Shown: positions 1-5,922 of the stretch, in pieces
Numbering within the stretch: the stretch's first letter is position 1
Layout of the letters: each line of letters opens with the position of its first letter
Assembly: GCA_038224055.1 (NCBI GenBank)
Contig: JBBRGO010000085.1
Coordinates: forward strand, 1 to 11,359
Reading direction: 5' to 3'
DNA from: JBDSSS01 sp038224055
Lineage (GTDB): Bacteria; Actinomycetota; Actinomycetes; Actinomycetales; Dermatophilaceae
Length of the DNA stretch: 11,359 bases
Translations under genes and position numbers: made by a program
The notes under the pieces: generated by a model
The model's input: only the letters and a program-made list of their open reading frames with translations
What the model was told of the DNA's origin: nothing
Database searches by the model: none

Positions 1-762
1 CTCGGCTGGCGGCTGGTCAACCCGGCGATGCCGCCGGCGTGGACCGTGTCGCTCGGGGAGGCCACCGAGCAGCTGCGCGAGCTGCACGGCGTGACGCGGG
101 AACGGCAGGACGCCTTTGCCGCGAGGTCGCACGCGTTGGCCGACCGCGCCTGGACCGAGGGCTTCTACGACGACCTCGTCGTCCCGGTCCCGGGGACCGA
201 CCTGATGAGGGACGAGTCGATCCGCCCCGACACGACGGCCGAACGCCTCGCCGGTCTGAGGACGGTCTTCCGGCCCGAGGGAGAGGGCACGGTCACGGCG
301 GGCAACGCCTCGCCACTCAACGACGGGGCCTCGGCCGTCCTGCTCGGGAGCGAGCGCGCCGCCGACCGGATCGGACTGACCCCGCTGGCACGCATCGCCG
401 GTCGCGCGGCCAGTGCCAACGAGCCCCAGCTCTTCGGTTACGCACCGGTCGCGGCGGCAAACGCCGCCCTCGCCCGGGCCGGGATCGGTTGGGACGACGT
501 CTCGGTCGTCGAGCTCAACGAGGCGTTCGCCGCGCAGTCGCTGGCGTGCGTCGATGCGTGGCCGATCGACCCGGAGATCGTCAACCCGCGTGGCGGGGCC
601 ATCGCGCTCGGGCACCCGCTGGGAGCCTCCGGCGGCCGGGTGCTGGGCACCCTCGTGCGCGAGCTCCAGCGCACCGGAGGCAGGTGGGGCGTGGCGTGCA
701 TCTGCATCGGCGTAGGACAGGGCCTCGCCGTGGTCCTCGAGAACATCGCTGCGACCCCCTGA
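1..762 (+). CDS. Thiolase (acetyl-CoA/3-ketoacyl-CoA acyltransferase), 5'-truncated
   Basis: Thiolase-superfamily enzyme that transfers or releases acetyl-CoA from a 3-ketoacyl-CoA, in fatty-acid, ketoadipate or acetoacetyl-CoA metabolism. The gene is open at the left window edge; 253 residues are visible, so about 140 N-terminal residues, including the nucleophilic Cys of the acylation step, lie outside. Visible signatures are NEAFA (nt 517-531), the block NPRGGAIALGHPLGASGG with its catalytic His at nt 613-615, and the C-terminal CIGVGQG whose Cys (nt 703-705) is the second catalytic cysteine. The stretch LGWRLVNP at the edge and the CIGVGQG ending resemble PcaF/PaaJ-like and FadA-like degradative thiolases more than a particular biosynthetic type, but substrate cannot be assigned. 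It ends at TGA 760-762 and is convergent with the next gene. Confidence 0.93.
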   Translation, partial: LGWRLVNPAMPPAWTVSLGEATEQLRELHGVTRERQDAFAARSHALADRAWTEGFYDDLVVPVPGTDLMRDESIRPDTTAERLAGLRTVFRPEGEGTVTAGNASPLNDGASAVLLGSERAADRIGLTPLARIAGRAASANEPQLFGYAPVAAANAALARAGIGWDDVSVVELNEAFAAQSLACVDAWPIDPEIVNPRGGAIALGHPLGASGGRVLGTLVRELQRTGGRWGVACICIGVGQGLAVVLENIAATP

Positions 763-784
763 GCGCCACTCGCGCCCCGCTCGC

Positions 785-802
785 CCCCGGCACGTGCCGG
801 GG
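785..802. terminator. Perfect 18-bp palindrome, probable bidirectional terminator
   Basis: CCCCGGCACGTGCCGGGG is a perfect 18-bp inverted repeat 22 bp after the thiolase stop codon. As RNA it can fold into a 7-bp GC-rich stem with an ACGU loop. No U-tract follows, which is common for actinobacterial hairpin terminators. It lies between convergent genes, so it could serve both. The core CACGTG could instead be a protein-binding palindrome; placement favours termination. Confidence 0.6.
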
Positions 803-835
803 TGGGAAGCGGGTGGGAAGCGGGTGGGAAGCGGG
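799..835 (+). repeat. G-rich 11-bp tandem repeat with G-quadruplex potential
   Basis: Three exact copies of GGGTGGGAAGC (800-810, 811-821, 822-832) are followed by a partial copy (833-837). The run holds seven or more G3 tracts separated by T or AAGC, so it fits the canonical G3-N1-7 quadruplex pattern several times over. The G-rich strand is the sense strand of the thiolase transcript, directly after its terminator-like palindrome. The repeat and motif are seen directly; folding and function are inference. Confidence 0.75.
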
Positions 836-862
836 TGACTCGGTCGGCCCGGCCGGGTGGGG

Positions 863-1765
863 TCAGGCCTGCTTCGTGCTCGGCCACGTCCACGGGGTGC
901 ACCCGTCGAGGCCGTAGGTCTGCTGCATCATGACGGGGGCCGGCTCGTCCTTGCCCGGGCACTGCGCGTGCCCGTGGCCGATACCGTGACCGACCTCGTG
1001 GTTGACGAGGTAGACGCGATAGCTCGCGATGTCGTCGCCATAGGCCTCCGCCCCGAGCTCCCAGCGCCGCTGGTTGAGCACGACCTGGTGCAGGTTGTGG
1101 CAGCTGACCTGCCCCCGCGTCTGGAGGGGGGCGCACAGCGTGTCGACGGTGTCGGGGCTCGCGAGCAGGATGCGCATGTCGGGCTTCGTGCCGGCCTTGG
1201 CCTGGTCGGGGGTGACGTTGACGAACGTGACCTTGTCGACGGTCTGCCAGCCGCGCGGATCGGTGAGCACCGAGGCGACGGTCCTGGCGTAGTCCGTCGG
1301 GGTCGTCGTCAGCCCGCCCTCGATCTCGAGCGTGTAGCGCACGACCCGGCCGCTCGAGGGGGCCGGACGTGCGGCGCCGGCGGGCACCGAGAGCACGGTG
1401 AAGCGGCCGGCCCCGTGCTCGACGACGGCGGCCGAGGCGGTGCCGGAGGGGGCCGGGGTTGCCGGGGCGGCCGGGACCGTCTCTCCCGGCTCGGGCACCT
1501 CCGCCGAGGTCGAGGAGAGAGCCGAGGAGGACCCGCCCATGCCCTTCGTGGCGGCGGGCGTGCCGGTGCCCAGCGCGAACCCCAGCTCGCTGCTGCTTGC
1601 GACCGCACCCGCCGAGCCAGGATCACGGTTCGCGGCCGAGGCGACAGCGACGCCCGCGATGTCGGCGGCGACGCAGGCGACGAGGGCTCCGGTGGCCCAG
1701 GCGCGCGCCCTGGAGGTCGGTCGCCGGGGTGGACCACCCGCGTGCACTCCGCCAGGTCGAGACAT
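863..1765 (-). CDS. DUF3152 secreted/membrane-anchored metallopeptidase-like protein
   Basis: Probable extracytoplasmic zinc-dependent peptidase-like protein of 300 aa. Residues 22-45 form a hydrophobic segment after an Arg-rich N-terminus (signal anchor or signal peptide). Residues 46-117 are an Ala/Ser/Pro/Thr-rich linker. The DUF3152 domain fills residues ~118-300. Its key feature is the histidine cluster HEVGHGIGHGH (His256, Glu257, His260, His264, His266), matching the HExxHxxGHxH zinc-protease pattern, flanked by cysteines (C211, C222, C269, C289) that could form disulfides outside the cell. I chose ATG at 1765, not the GTG three codons upstream (1774), because TACGGT sits exactly 13-8 nt before the ATG, as for a leaderless transcript, and neither start has a Shine-Dalgarno. 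The family is common in Actinobacteria but its substrate is unknown to me. It is divergent from rplJ and convergent with the thiolase gene. Confidence 0.88.
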   Translation of the reverse strand: MSRPGGVHAGGPPRRPTSRARAWATGALVACVAADIAGVAVASAANRDPGSAGAVASSSELGFALGTGTPAATKGMGGSSSALSSTSAEVPEPGETVPAAPATPAPSGTASAAVVEHGAGRFTVLSVPAGAARPAPSSGRVVRYTLEIEGGLTTTPTDYARTVASVLTDPRGWQTVDKVTFVNVTPDQAKAGTKPDMRILLASPDTVDTLCAPLQTRGQVSCHNLHQVVLNQRRWELGAEAYGDDIASYRVYLVNHEVGHGIGHGHAQCPGKDEPAPVMMQQTYGLDGCTPWTWPSTKQA

Positions 1766-1772
1766 GTCTGTC

Positions 1773-1778
1773 ACCGTA
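1773..1778 (-). promoter_or_regulatory. Leaderless -10 box (TACGGT) of the DUF3152 gene
   Basis: Read on the - strand, TACGGT fits the actinobacterial TANNNT -10 consensus and ends 7 nt before the ATG at 1765. Transcription would therefore start at or beside the A of the start codon. I see no convincing -35 box. The same hexamer recurs before the FAD oxidase gene. Confidence 0.5.
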
Positions 1779-1815
1779 GGCCACGAGTGACCGCCGGTGG
1801 TGGAGCCACGACGAT

Positions 1816-1844
1816 TTGGTCCGATCGCCGAAGGCCCGTACTCT
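1816..1844 (+). promoter_or_regulatory. rplJ operon promoter (TTGGTC-N17-TACTCT)
   Basis: TTGGTC (1816-1821) and TACTCT (1839-1844) are separated by exactly 17 bp, a good housekeeping-sigma promoter. Predicted start is near 1851, giving a leader of about 200 nt before rplJ. It is divergent from the DUF3152 promoter, with about 40 bp between them. Confidence 0.65.
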
Positions 1845-1850
1845 GTGCGT

Positions 1851-2050
1851 TGACCAATGACCGCCGGTTGGAGGACGTGGGCTCCACGCCCCTCCCGAAG
1901 GTACCGCCACGTTGCGGGCAGCCAGCGCAGGACGCGTTACCCCCCGCGGCACACATCTGTATGCCGTCCAAGGTCCCGTGCGCCCTGCGCCGGGGCCTTT
2001 GTCGTGTCGGCCCTTCGACCGGCGTCGCAACGCAAGGGAAGGAGGCCCAG
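1851..2050 (+). ncRNA. rplJ (L10) mRNA leader, probable autoregulatory element
   Basis: This ~200-nt untranslated leader precedes rplJ and folds readily. A GACCGCCGGT-like element near 1860 is followed by a hairpin at 1870-1895 (GGAGG/CCTCC outer stem, CGTGG/CCACG inner stem). Downstream lies a terminator-like hairpin (1970-1999). It ends in a strong Shine-Dalgarno, AAGGAGG (2039-2045), 5 nt from the ATG. In many bacteria L10, or the L10-L12 complex, binds such a leader to repress its own operon; assignment here rests on position, length and stems, without a covariance-model hit. Confidence 0.6.
1970..1999 (+). terminator. Attenuator-like hairpin in the rplJ leader
   Basis: AAGGTCCC (1970-1977) pairs with GGGGCCTT (1992-1999), with one G-U, around an inner GCGC-CCT-GCGC hairpin (1980-1990). 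A short T run (1998-2000) closes it. It lies 51 nt upstream of the rplJ start and downstream of the predicted L10-binding hairpin, where a regulated terminator would sit. Alternatively it may only be a structural stem of the leader. Confidence 0.45.
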
Positions 2051-2671
2051 ATGGCCAACGTCGAGAAGACGGCAGCCATTGCCGAGATCACGGACAAGTT
2101 CCGCGAGTCCGGCGCGGCCGTTCTCACCGAGTACCGCGGTCTGACCGTGGCCCAGCTCTCGCAGCTGCGCAGCTCGATTCGGGAACACGCCACCTATGCC
2201 GTGGTCAAGAACACGCTCACGGAGATTGCTGCCAAGGAAGCCGGCGTCACGGCTTTCGACGGTCAGCTCCAGGGCCCGACCGCGATCGCCTTCGTCACCG
2301 GTGACCCGGTCGAGGCGGCCAAGGGCCTGCGTGACTTCGCCAAGGCAAACCCCCTCCTCGTGATCAAGGGTGGCGTCCTCGACGGCAAGACCCTGACCCC
2401 CGAGGAGATCACGAAGCTTGCGGACCTCGAGTCCCGCGAGGTTCTGCTTTCCAAGATGGCGGGCGCCCTCAAGGGTTCGCTCAGCAAGGCCGTCTACCTC
2501 TTCGCCGCTCCTCTCGCTCAGACGGCCCGCGTGGTCGACGCTCTGCGCGCGAAGGTCGAGGCCGAGGGTTCCGCCACGCCGGCTGCTGCCGACGAGGCCC
2601 CCGCCACGGAGGACGCGCCCGCGTCCGCCGAGGCGAACACCGACGTCGCCGAGGGTGGCGACGAGAGCTGA
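2051..2671 (+). CDS. rplJ: 50S ribosomal protein L10
   Basis: Base of the ribosomal stalk: binds 23S rRNA and anchors L7/L12 dimers that recruit translation GTPases; typically also represses its own operon. The 206-aa product begins MANVEKTAAIAEIT and shows the L10 fold, with the N-terminal RNA-binding half at residues 1-~130 (VLTEYRGLTVAQLSQLR, VVKNTLTEIAAKE, LQGPTAIAF) and the L12-binding helix near residues 140-175. Residues ~176-206 are an acidic Ala/Glu/Asp-rich tail, a common actinobacterial extension that makes it longer than E. coli L10 (165 aa). The start is set by AAGGAGG five nt upstream; the frame stays open far upstream, but that stretch is the divergent region and leader and does not look like protein. 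rplL follows after 64 nt. Confidence 0.97.
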   Translation: MANVEKTAAIAEITDKFRESGAAVLTEYRGLTVAQLSQLRSSIREHATYAVVKNTLTEIAAKEAGVTAFDGQLQGPTAIAFVTGDPVEAAKGLRDFAKANPLLVIKGGVLDGKTLTPEEITKLADLESREVLLSKMAGALKGSLSKAVYLFAAPLAQTARVVDALRAKVEAEGSATPAAADEAPATEDAPASAEANTDVAEGGDES

Positions 2672-2735
2672 CGCGATCGCGTCCGTTCGTTTCAACACAA
2701 CGCCACTCACGGCAATACACAGGAAGGAAGCCATC

Positions 2736-3116
2736 ATGGCCAAGCTCAGCACCGACGAGCTCCTTGACGCCTTCAAGGAGATGACCCTCATCGAGCTCTC
2801 CGAGTTCGTGAAGCTCTTCGAGGACACGTTCGACGTCACCGCGGCCGCTCCGGTCGCCGCCGCCCCCGTCGGCGGCGCCGCCGCCCCCGAGGCCGTCGAG
2901 GAGCAGAGCGAGTTCGACGTCGTTCTGCTCGCCGCGGGCGAGAAGAAGATCCAGGTCATCAAGGAGGTCCGCGCGCTCACGAGCCTCGGCCTCAAGGAGG
3001 CCAAGGACCTCGTTGACGGCGCCCCCAAGCCCGTCCTCGAGAAGGTCGACAAGGCTGCGGCCGAGAAGGCCAAGGACCAGCTCGAGGCCGCCGGCGCGTC
3101 CGTCGAGCTCAAGTGA
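2736..3116 (+). CDS. rplL: 50S ribosomal protein L7/L12
   Basis: Multi-copy stalk protein that recruits and activates EF-Tu, EF-G, IF2 and release factors on the 50S subunit. It has 126 aa, the usual size. Residues 1-~33 (MAKLSTDELLDAFKEMTLIE) form the dimerisation and L10-binding domain. Residues ~34-58 are the flexible Ala/Pro/Gly hinge (AAAPVAAAPVGGAAAPE). Residues ~59-126 form the globular domain with EFDVVL, KIQVIKEVR and GLKEAKDLVDGAPK, the helix-loop-helix that touches the GTPases. The Shine-Dalgarno AGGAAGG (2721-2727) lies 8 nt before the ATG. It is cotranscribed with rplJ and followed at once by two hairpin terminators, so rpoB is not the next gene as in many bacteria. Confidence 0.98.
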   Translation: MAKLSTDELLDAFKEMTLIELSEFVKLFEDTFDVTAAAPVAAAPVGGAAAPEAVEEQSEFDVVLLAAGEKKIQVIKEVRALTSLGLKEAKDLVDGAPKPVLEKVDKAAAEKAKDQLEAAGASVELK

Positions 3117-3119
3117 GTC

Positions 3120-3137
3120 GTCCCGGCTAGCCGGGAC
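3120..3137 (+). terminator. First terminator hairpin after rplL
   Basis: GTCCCGGCTAGCCGGGAC is a perfect 18-bp palindrome starting 4 bp after the rplL stop codon. It can form a stem of 7 bp or more as RNA. There is no T-tract after it. Confidence 0.6.
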
Positions 3138-3149
3138 CTCACGCACCAC

Positions 3150-3191
3150 CGCGAAGGCGGGTCCGACCACACGGTCGGGCCCGCCTTCGTG
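3150..3191 (+). terminator. Strong long-stem terminator of the rplJL operon
   Basis: A near-perfect inverted repeat has left arm 3150-3168 and right arm 3173-3191 around an ACAC loop. About 19 pairs form with two G-U wobbles (3162/3179 and 3151/3190). The length and GC content are typical of high-GC intrinsic terminators lacking a U-tract. Being nearly symmetrical, it may also stop transcription from the convergent aminotransferase gene. The remaining ~125 bp to that gene's 3' end shows nothing I recognise. Confidence 0.82.
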
Positions 3192-3317
3192 CGTCCCGCC
3201 CACCGGCCCCAGCGGGTCGAGGTGAAATCTCGCGGCGGCGCGCGGCGGCATACCTCGCACCGCTGGAGCTCCAGCCCCGACGCCCTCGCGTTCGCCCGGG
3301 CTACGAAGGGTGCGGGT

Positions 3318-4430
3318 TCAGGAGGCGTGCTCGAGCGCGTCCTTGAGCGCGGCGAGGACCAGGGCGACGCGGTCGGGGTGGGCGTTGGGTCCCATCAGGC
3401 CGATCCGCCAGACGGTCGCAGCGAACTCGCCTGCGCCGGCACCGATCTCGACGTCGTGGCGTTCGAGCAGGTAGCGCCGGACGGCGGCCGAGTCGACGCC
3501 GTCGGGCACGCGCACCGTCGTCAGCTCGGGCAGACGGTGTCCCTCGGCTGCGAACAGCTCGAGACCCAGCTCGGCCAGGCCCTCGTGGAGCAGCCGCCCG
3601 GCCTCGGCGTGCCGGGCCCAGACGGCCTCCAGTCCCTCGGCCTCGATCCGCCGGAGGCCTGCGTGGAGGCTCGCGACCATCGCCGTCGGGGCCGTGTGGT
3701 GGTAGGTCCGCTGGCCGGAGCCGGACGCCTCCCCGACGTAGCCGCCGAGCAGCCCGAGGTCGAGATACCACGAGCTGGGCCGCTCGACGCGGCGGGCGAA
3801 GGCCCGGTCGTTGATCGTGAAGGGAGCGAGGCCAGGTGCGACGCCGAGACACTTCTGGGTGCCGGCATAGCCGACGTCGATGCCCCAGTCGTCCGCGCGC
3901 AGCTCGATGCCGCCGATGCTCGTGACGGCGTCGACGAGCAGCAGCGCGTCGCCCTTGCCGGCGCCGAGCGCGGCGACGTCGGAGCGGACACCGGTCGAGG
4001 TCTCGGCGTGCACGGCGGCGATGATCGCGGGGGAGGGGTGGGCGGACAGGACCCGCTCGACGTCGACCGGCTGGCCCCACTCGTGCTCGACGGCGACCAC
4101 CTCGGCCCCGTGCCGGGATGCGACCTCGACCATCCGCTTGCCGAAGAGACCGTTGACCGCGACGACGACGACGTCGCCGGGGGAGACGAGGTTGACGAAG
4201 GCCGCCTCCATGCCGGCCGAGCCGGTCGCCGACAGCGGCAGCGTCCGTCGGTTGGCCGTGCCCCACACGAGACGGAGCAGGTCGCACGTCTCGTCCATCA
4301 GCTCGAGGAAGACCGGGTCGAGGTGCCCGAGGAGGGGAGCGGCGAGGGCCGCGGTCGCCTCGGGGTCGGGGTTGCACGGACCGGGCCCGAAGAGGTGGCG
4401 CTCGGTGGTCGTGCGGGCGGTGGTCGTCAT
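3318..4430 (-). CDS. Alanine-glyoxylate-type aminotransferase (PLP class V)
   Basis: Pyridoxal-phosphate enzyme of the class-V family that includes alanine-glyoxylate, serine-glyoxylate and serine-pyruvate aminotransferases; it likely converts glyoxylate to glycine with alanine or serine as donor. It is 370 aa, the usual length. Visible motifs are FGPGPCNPDP at the N-terminus, SATGSAGMEAA (67-77, cofactor phosphate/substrate loop), HAETSTG (141-147), LLVDAVTSIGG with the PLP-ring Asp167, and GTQKCLG with the Schiff-base Lys193. YHHTAP and a C-terminal substrate-binding Arg (VWRIGLMG) also fit the family. Its ATG shares one base with the upstream oxidase stop (TGATG, 4428-4432), so translation is probably coupled. 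The preceding gene makes glyoxylate from glycolate in the simplest reading, which supports this substrate; other donors or acceptors remain possible. Confidence 0.88.
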   Translation of the reverse strand: MTTTARTTTERHLFGPGPCNPDPEATAALAAPLLGHLDPVFLELMDETCDLLRLVWGTANRRTLPLSATGSAGMEAAFVNLVSPGDVVVVAVNGLFGKRMVEVASRHGAEVVAVEHEWGQPVDVERVLSAHPSPAIIAAVHAETSTGVRSDVAALGAGKGDALLLVDAVTSIGGIELRADDWGIDVGYAGTQKCLGVAPGLAPFTINDRAFARRVERPSSWYLDLGLLGGYVGEASGSGQRTYHHTAPTAMVASLHAGLRRIEAEGLEAVWARHAEAGRLLHEGLAELGLELFAAEGHRLPELTTVRVPDGVDSAAVRRYLLERHDVEIGAGAGEFAATVWRIGLMGPNAHPDRVALVLAALKDALEHAS

Positions 4431-5812
4431 CAGAACGCTGCTCCCGGGTTGAGGATGCCCTGCGGGTCGAGGGCGGACTTGATGCGGTGGGTCAGGGCCA
4501 TGACGTCCGGTCCGAGCTGGGCGGGCAGGGCATCTCGCTTGAGCCGGCCGATCCCGTGCTCACCGGTGATCGTGCCGTCGAGGCTGATCGCGAGCGCCAT
4601 GACCTCCGAGAACGCCTGCGCGGCACGGTCACGCGCCGGCTCGTCTCCGCGGGGATAGACGACGATCGGGTGGGTGTTGCCGTCGCCGGCGTGGGCGACC
4701 ACCGGGATCTCGACCCGGTTCCGGGCGGCGATCTCGGCGATCCCGAGGAGCAGCTCGGGCAGCCGGGGCACCGGCACCCCCACGTCCTCGAGCATCAGCG
4801 ACCCGCGCTTCTCGACGGCTGGGAAGGCCGCCCGCCGCGCTGCCGCGAACATCTCGCCCTCGGCCGGGTCGTCGGTGACGAAGCACTCGGTGGCGCCGTG
4901 GGCGGTGCACTCCCGCTCCATCAGGGCGATCTCCTCGGCGCGGGCCGCGCCCGGGGCGTCGGACTGGGCCAGCAGCAGGGCGCCGGCCTCCCGGTCCAGG
5001 CCCATCGGCTGGTAGTCCTCCACGGCGTTGATCGCGGCGGAGTCCATCAGCTCCATCATCGAGGCCCTCAGCGTGCGCCCGATCGCCACGACGGTGCGCG
5101 CCGCCGCGTCCACCGTGGGGAAGGTGGCCACGAGGGTGGCGGCGGGGGGTGGCGCCGGCACGAGGCGCAGGATCGCGCGGGTGACGATCCCCAGGGTGCC
5201 CTCGCTGCCAACGAAGAGCTTGAGCAGCGGCAGCCCGGCCACGTCCTTGATCCGGTGCCCGCCGAGCCGCACGAGGGTCCCGTCTGCGAGCACGACGTCG
5301 AGCCCGAGCACGTAGTCGGTCGTCACGCCGTACTTCACGCAGCACAGGCCGCCCGCGTTGGTCGCGACGTTGCCGCCGATCGAGCAGATCTCGAAGGAGG
5401 ACGGGTCGGGTGGGTACCAGAGCCCGTGCCCGGCGGCCGCCTGCTTGACCTCGCCGTTGAGTGCCCCCGGCTCGACCGTCGCCGTCCGGGTCGCGGGGTC
5501 GATCTCGACGGCCCGCATCCGGTCGAGGCTGAGCACGATGCAGCCGTCGACGGCGCACGCCCCACCCGAGAGCCCGGTACCGGCCCCGCGGGGCACGACC
5601 GGCACACCGTTGGCGGCCGCCCACCGCACCGCGGTCTGCACGTCGGCGGCGGTCTGCGCCCTCACCACCGCGAGCGGGACCCCTGCGTCCTCGGACTGCG
5701 TCCAGTCCCGCCGGTAGCCCTCGACCGTCGCGGGGTCGGTCATCAGGGCGCCGTCGCTCAGCTCGGCGCCGAGCGCGGTCAGGTCCGGAGCGTCCTTGCT
5801 CACTGTCGTCAC
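4430..5812 (-). CDS. FAD-linked oxidase, GlcD-like glycolate/D-lactate dehydrogenase
   Basis: Flavoprotein of the VAO/PCMH family that oxidises a 2-hydroxy acid (glycolate to glyoxylate, or D-lactate to pyruvate). From GTG at 5812 it is 460 aa, matching GlcD. The FAD domain shows VVPRGAGTGLSGGA (72-85), PPDPSS (124-129) and GGNVATNAGG (136-145). The C-terminal substrate domain has HAGDGNTHP (374-382), GEHGIG (417-422) and the terminal DPQGILNPG. An upstream GTG at 5839 is possible, but 5812 has TACGGT at -12 to -7 and no Shine-Dalgarno, as for a leaderless transcript. It overlaps the aminotransferase start by one base. No GlcE or GlcF partner lies in the window, so it may act alone or with an unlinked Fe-S subunit; substrate is inferred from the neighbour. 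Confidence 0.88.
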   Translation of the reverse strand: MTTVSKDAPDLTALGAELSDGALMTDPATVEGYRRDWTQSEDAGVPLAVVRAQTAADVQTAVRWAAANGVPVVPRGAGTGLSGGACAVDGCIVLSLDRMRAVEIDPATRTATVEPGALNGEVKQAAAGHGLWYPPDPSSFEICSIGGNVATNAGGLCCVKYGVTTDYVLGLDVVLADGTLVRLGGHRIKDVAGLPLLKLFVGSEGTLGIVTRAILRLVPAPPPAATLVATFPTVDAAARTVVAIGRTLRASMMELMDSAAINAVEDYQPMGLDREAGALLLAQSDAPGAARAEEIALMERECTAHGATECFVTDDPAEGEMFAAARRAAFPAVEKRGSLMLEDVGVPVPRLPELLLGIAEIAARNRVEIPVVAHAGDGNTHPIVVYPRGDEPARDRAAQAFSEVMALAISLDGTITGEHGIGRLKRDALPAQLGPDVMALTHRIKSALDPQGILNPGAAF

Positions 5813-5818
5813 CCGGCC

Positions 5819-5824
5819 ACCGTA
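5819..5824 (-). promoter_or_regulatory. Leaderless -10 box (TACGGT) of the FAD oxidase operon
   Basis: On the - strand TACGGT ends 6 nt before the GTG at 5812, so the transcript would start at the start codon. It is identical in sequence to the box before the DUF3152 gene. It supports the shorter of two possible GTG starts. Confidence 0.45.
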
Positions 5825-5909
5825 ACCACGCGGACCCACCGATGGCGCCCCGGAGGGGTATGCCGCTCACCGGCCCGCCGCCGCCCGGCCGGCTCGCAGG
5901 CTCGGCAGG

Positions 5910-5915
5910 TAGGTT
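5910..5915 (+). promoter_or_regulatory. Leaderless -10 box (TAGGTT) of the 356-aa protein gene
   Basis: TAGGTT fits TANNNT and lies exactly 13-8 nt before the ATG at 5923, placing the transcript start on the start codon. There is no Shine-Dalgarno. No clear -35 is visible 17 bp upstream. The ~85 bp between this box and the divergent oxidase promoter shows no other structure I can support. Confidence 0.5.
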
Positions 5916-5922
5916 GACGGTC

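Noticed and set aside
800..837. CRISPR-like array
   Set aside because: The 11-bp units are directly adjacent without spacers; this is a simple tandem repeat.
857..2050. Long open frame continuous with rplJ upstream of 2051
   Set aside because: Its residues are Arg/Gly/Ala-rich antisense of the DUF3152 gene, then the promoter and leader; the Shine-Dalgarno and MANVEK start fix rplJ at 2051.
1937..3260. Long - strand open frames opposite rplJ and rplL
   Set aside because: Antisense shadows of two clear ribosomal-protein genes.
3189..5917. Long + strand open frames (3189-4658 and 4487-5917) opposite the aminotransferase and oxidase genes
   Set aside because: Composition is low-complexity Gly/Arg/Asp/Val with no family motif, while the - strand frames have full catalytic signatures.
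5842..5922. ATG 5842 as start of the uncharacterised protein
   Set aside because: No ribosome-binding site; the extension covers the intergenic promoter region, and ATG 5923 has a -10 box at leaderless spacing.
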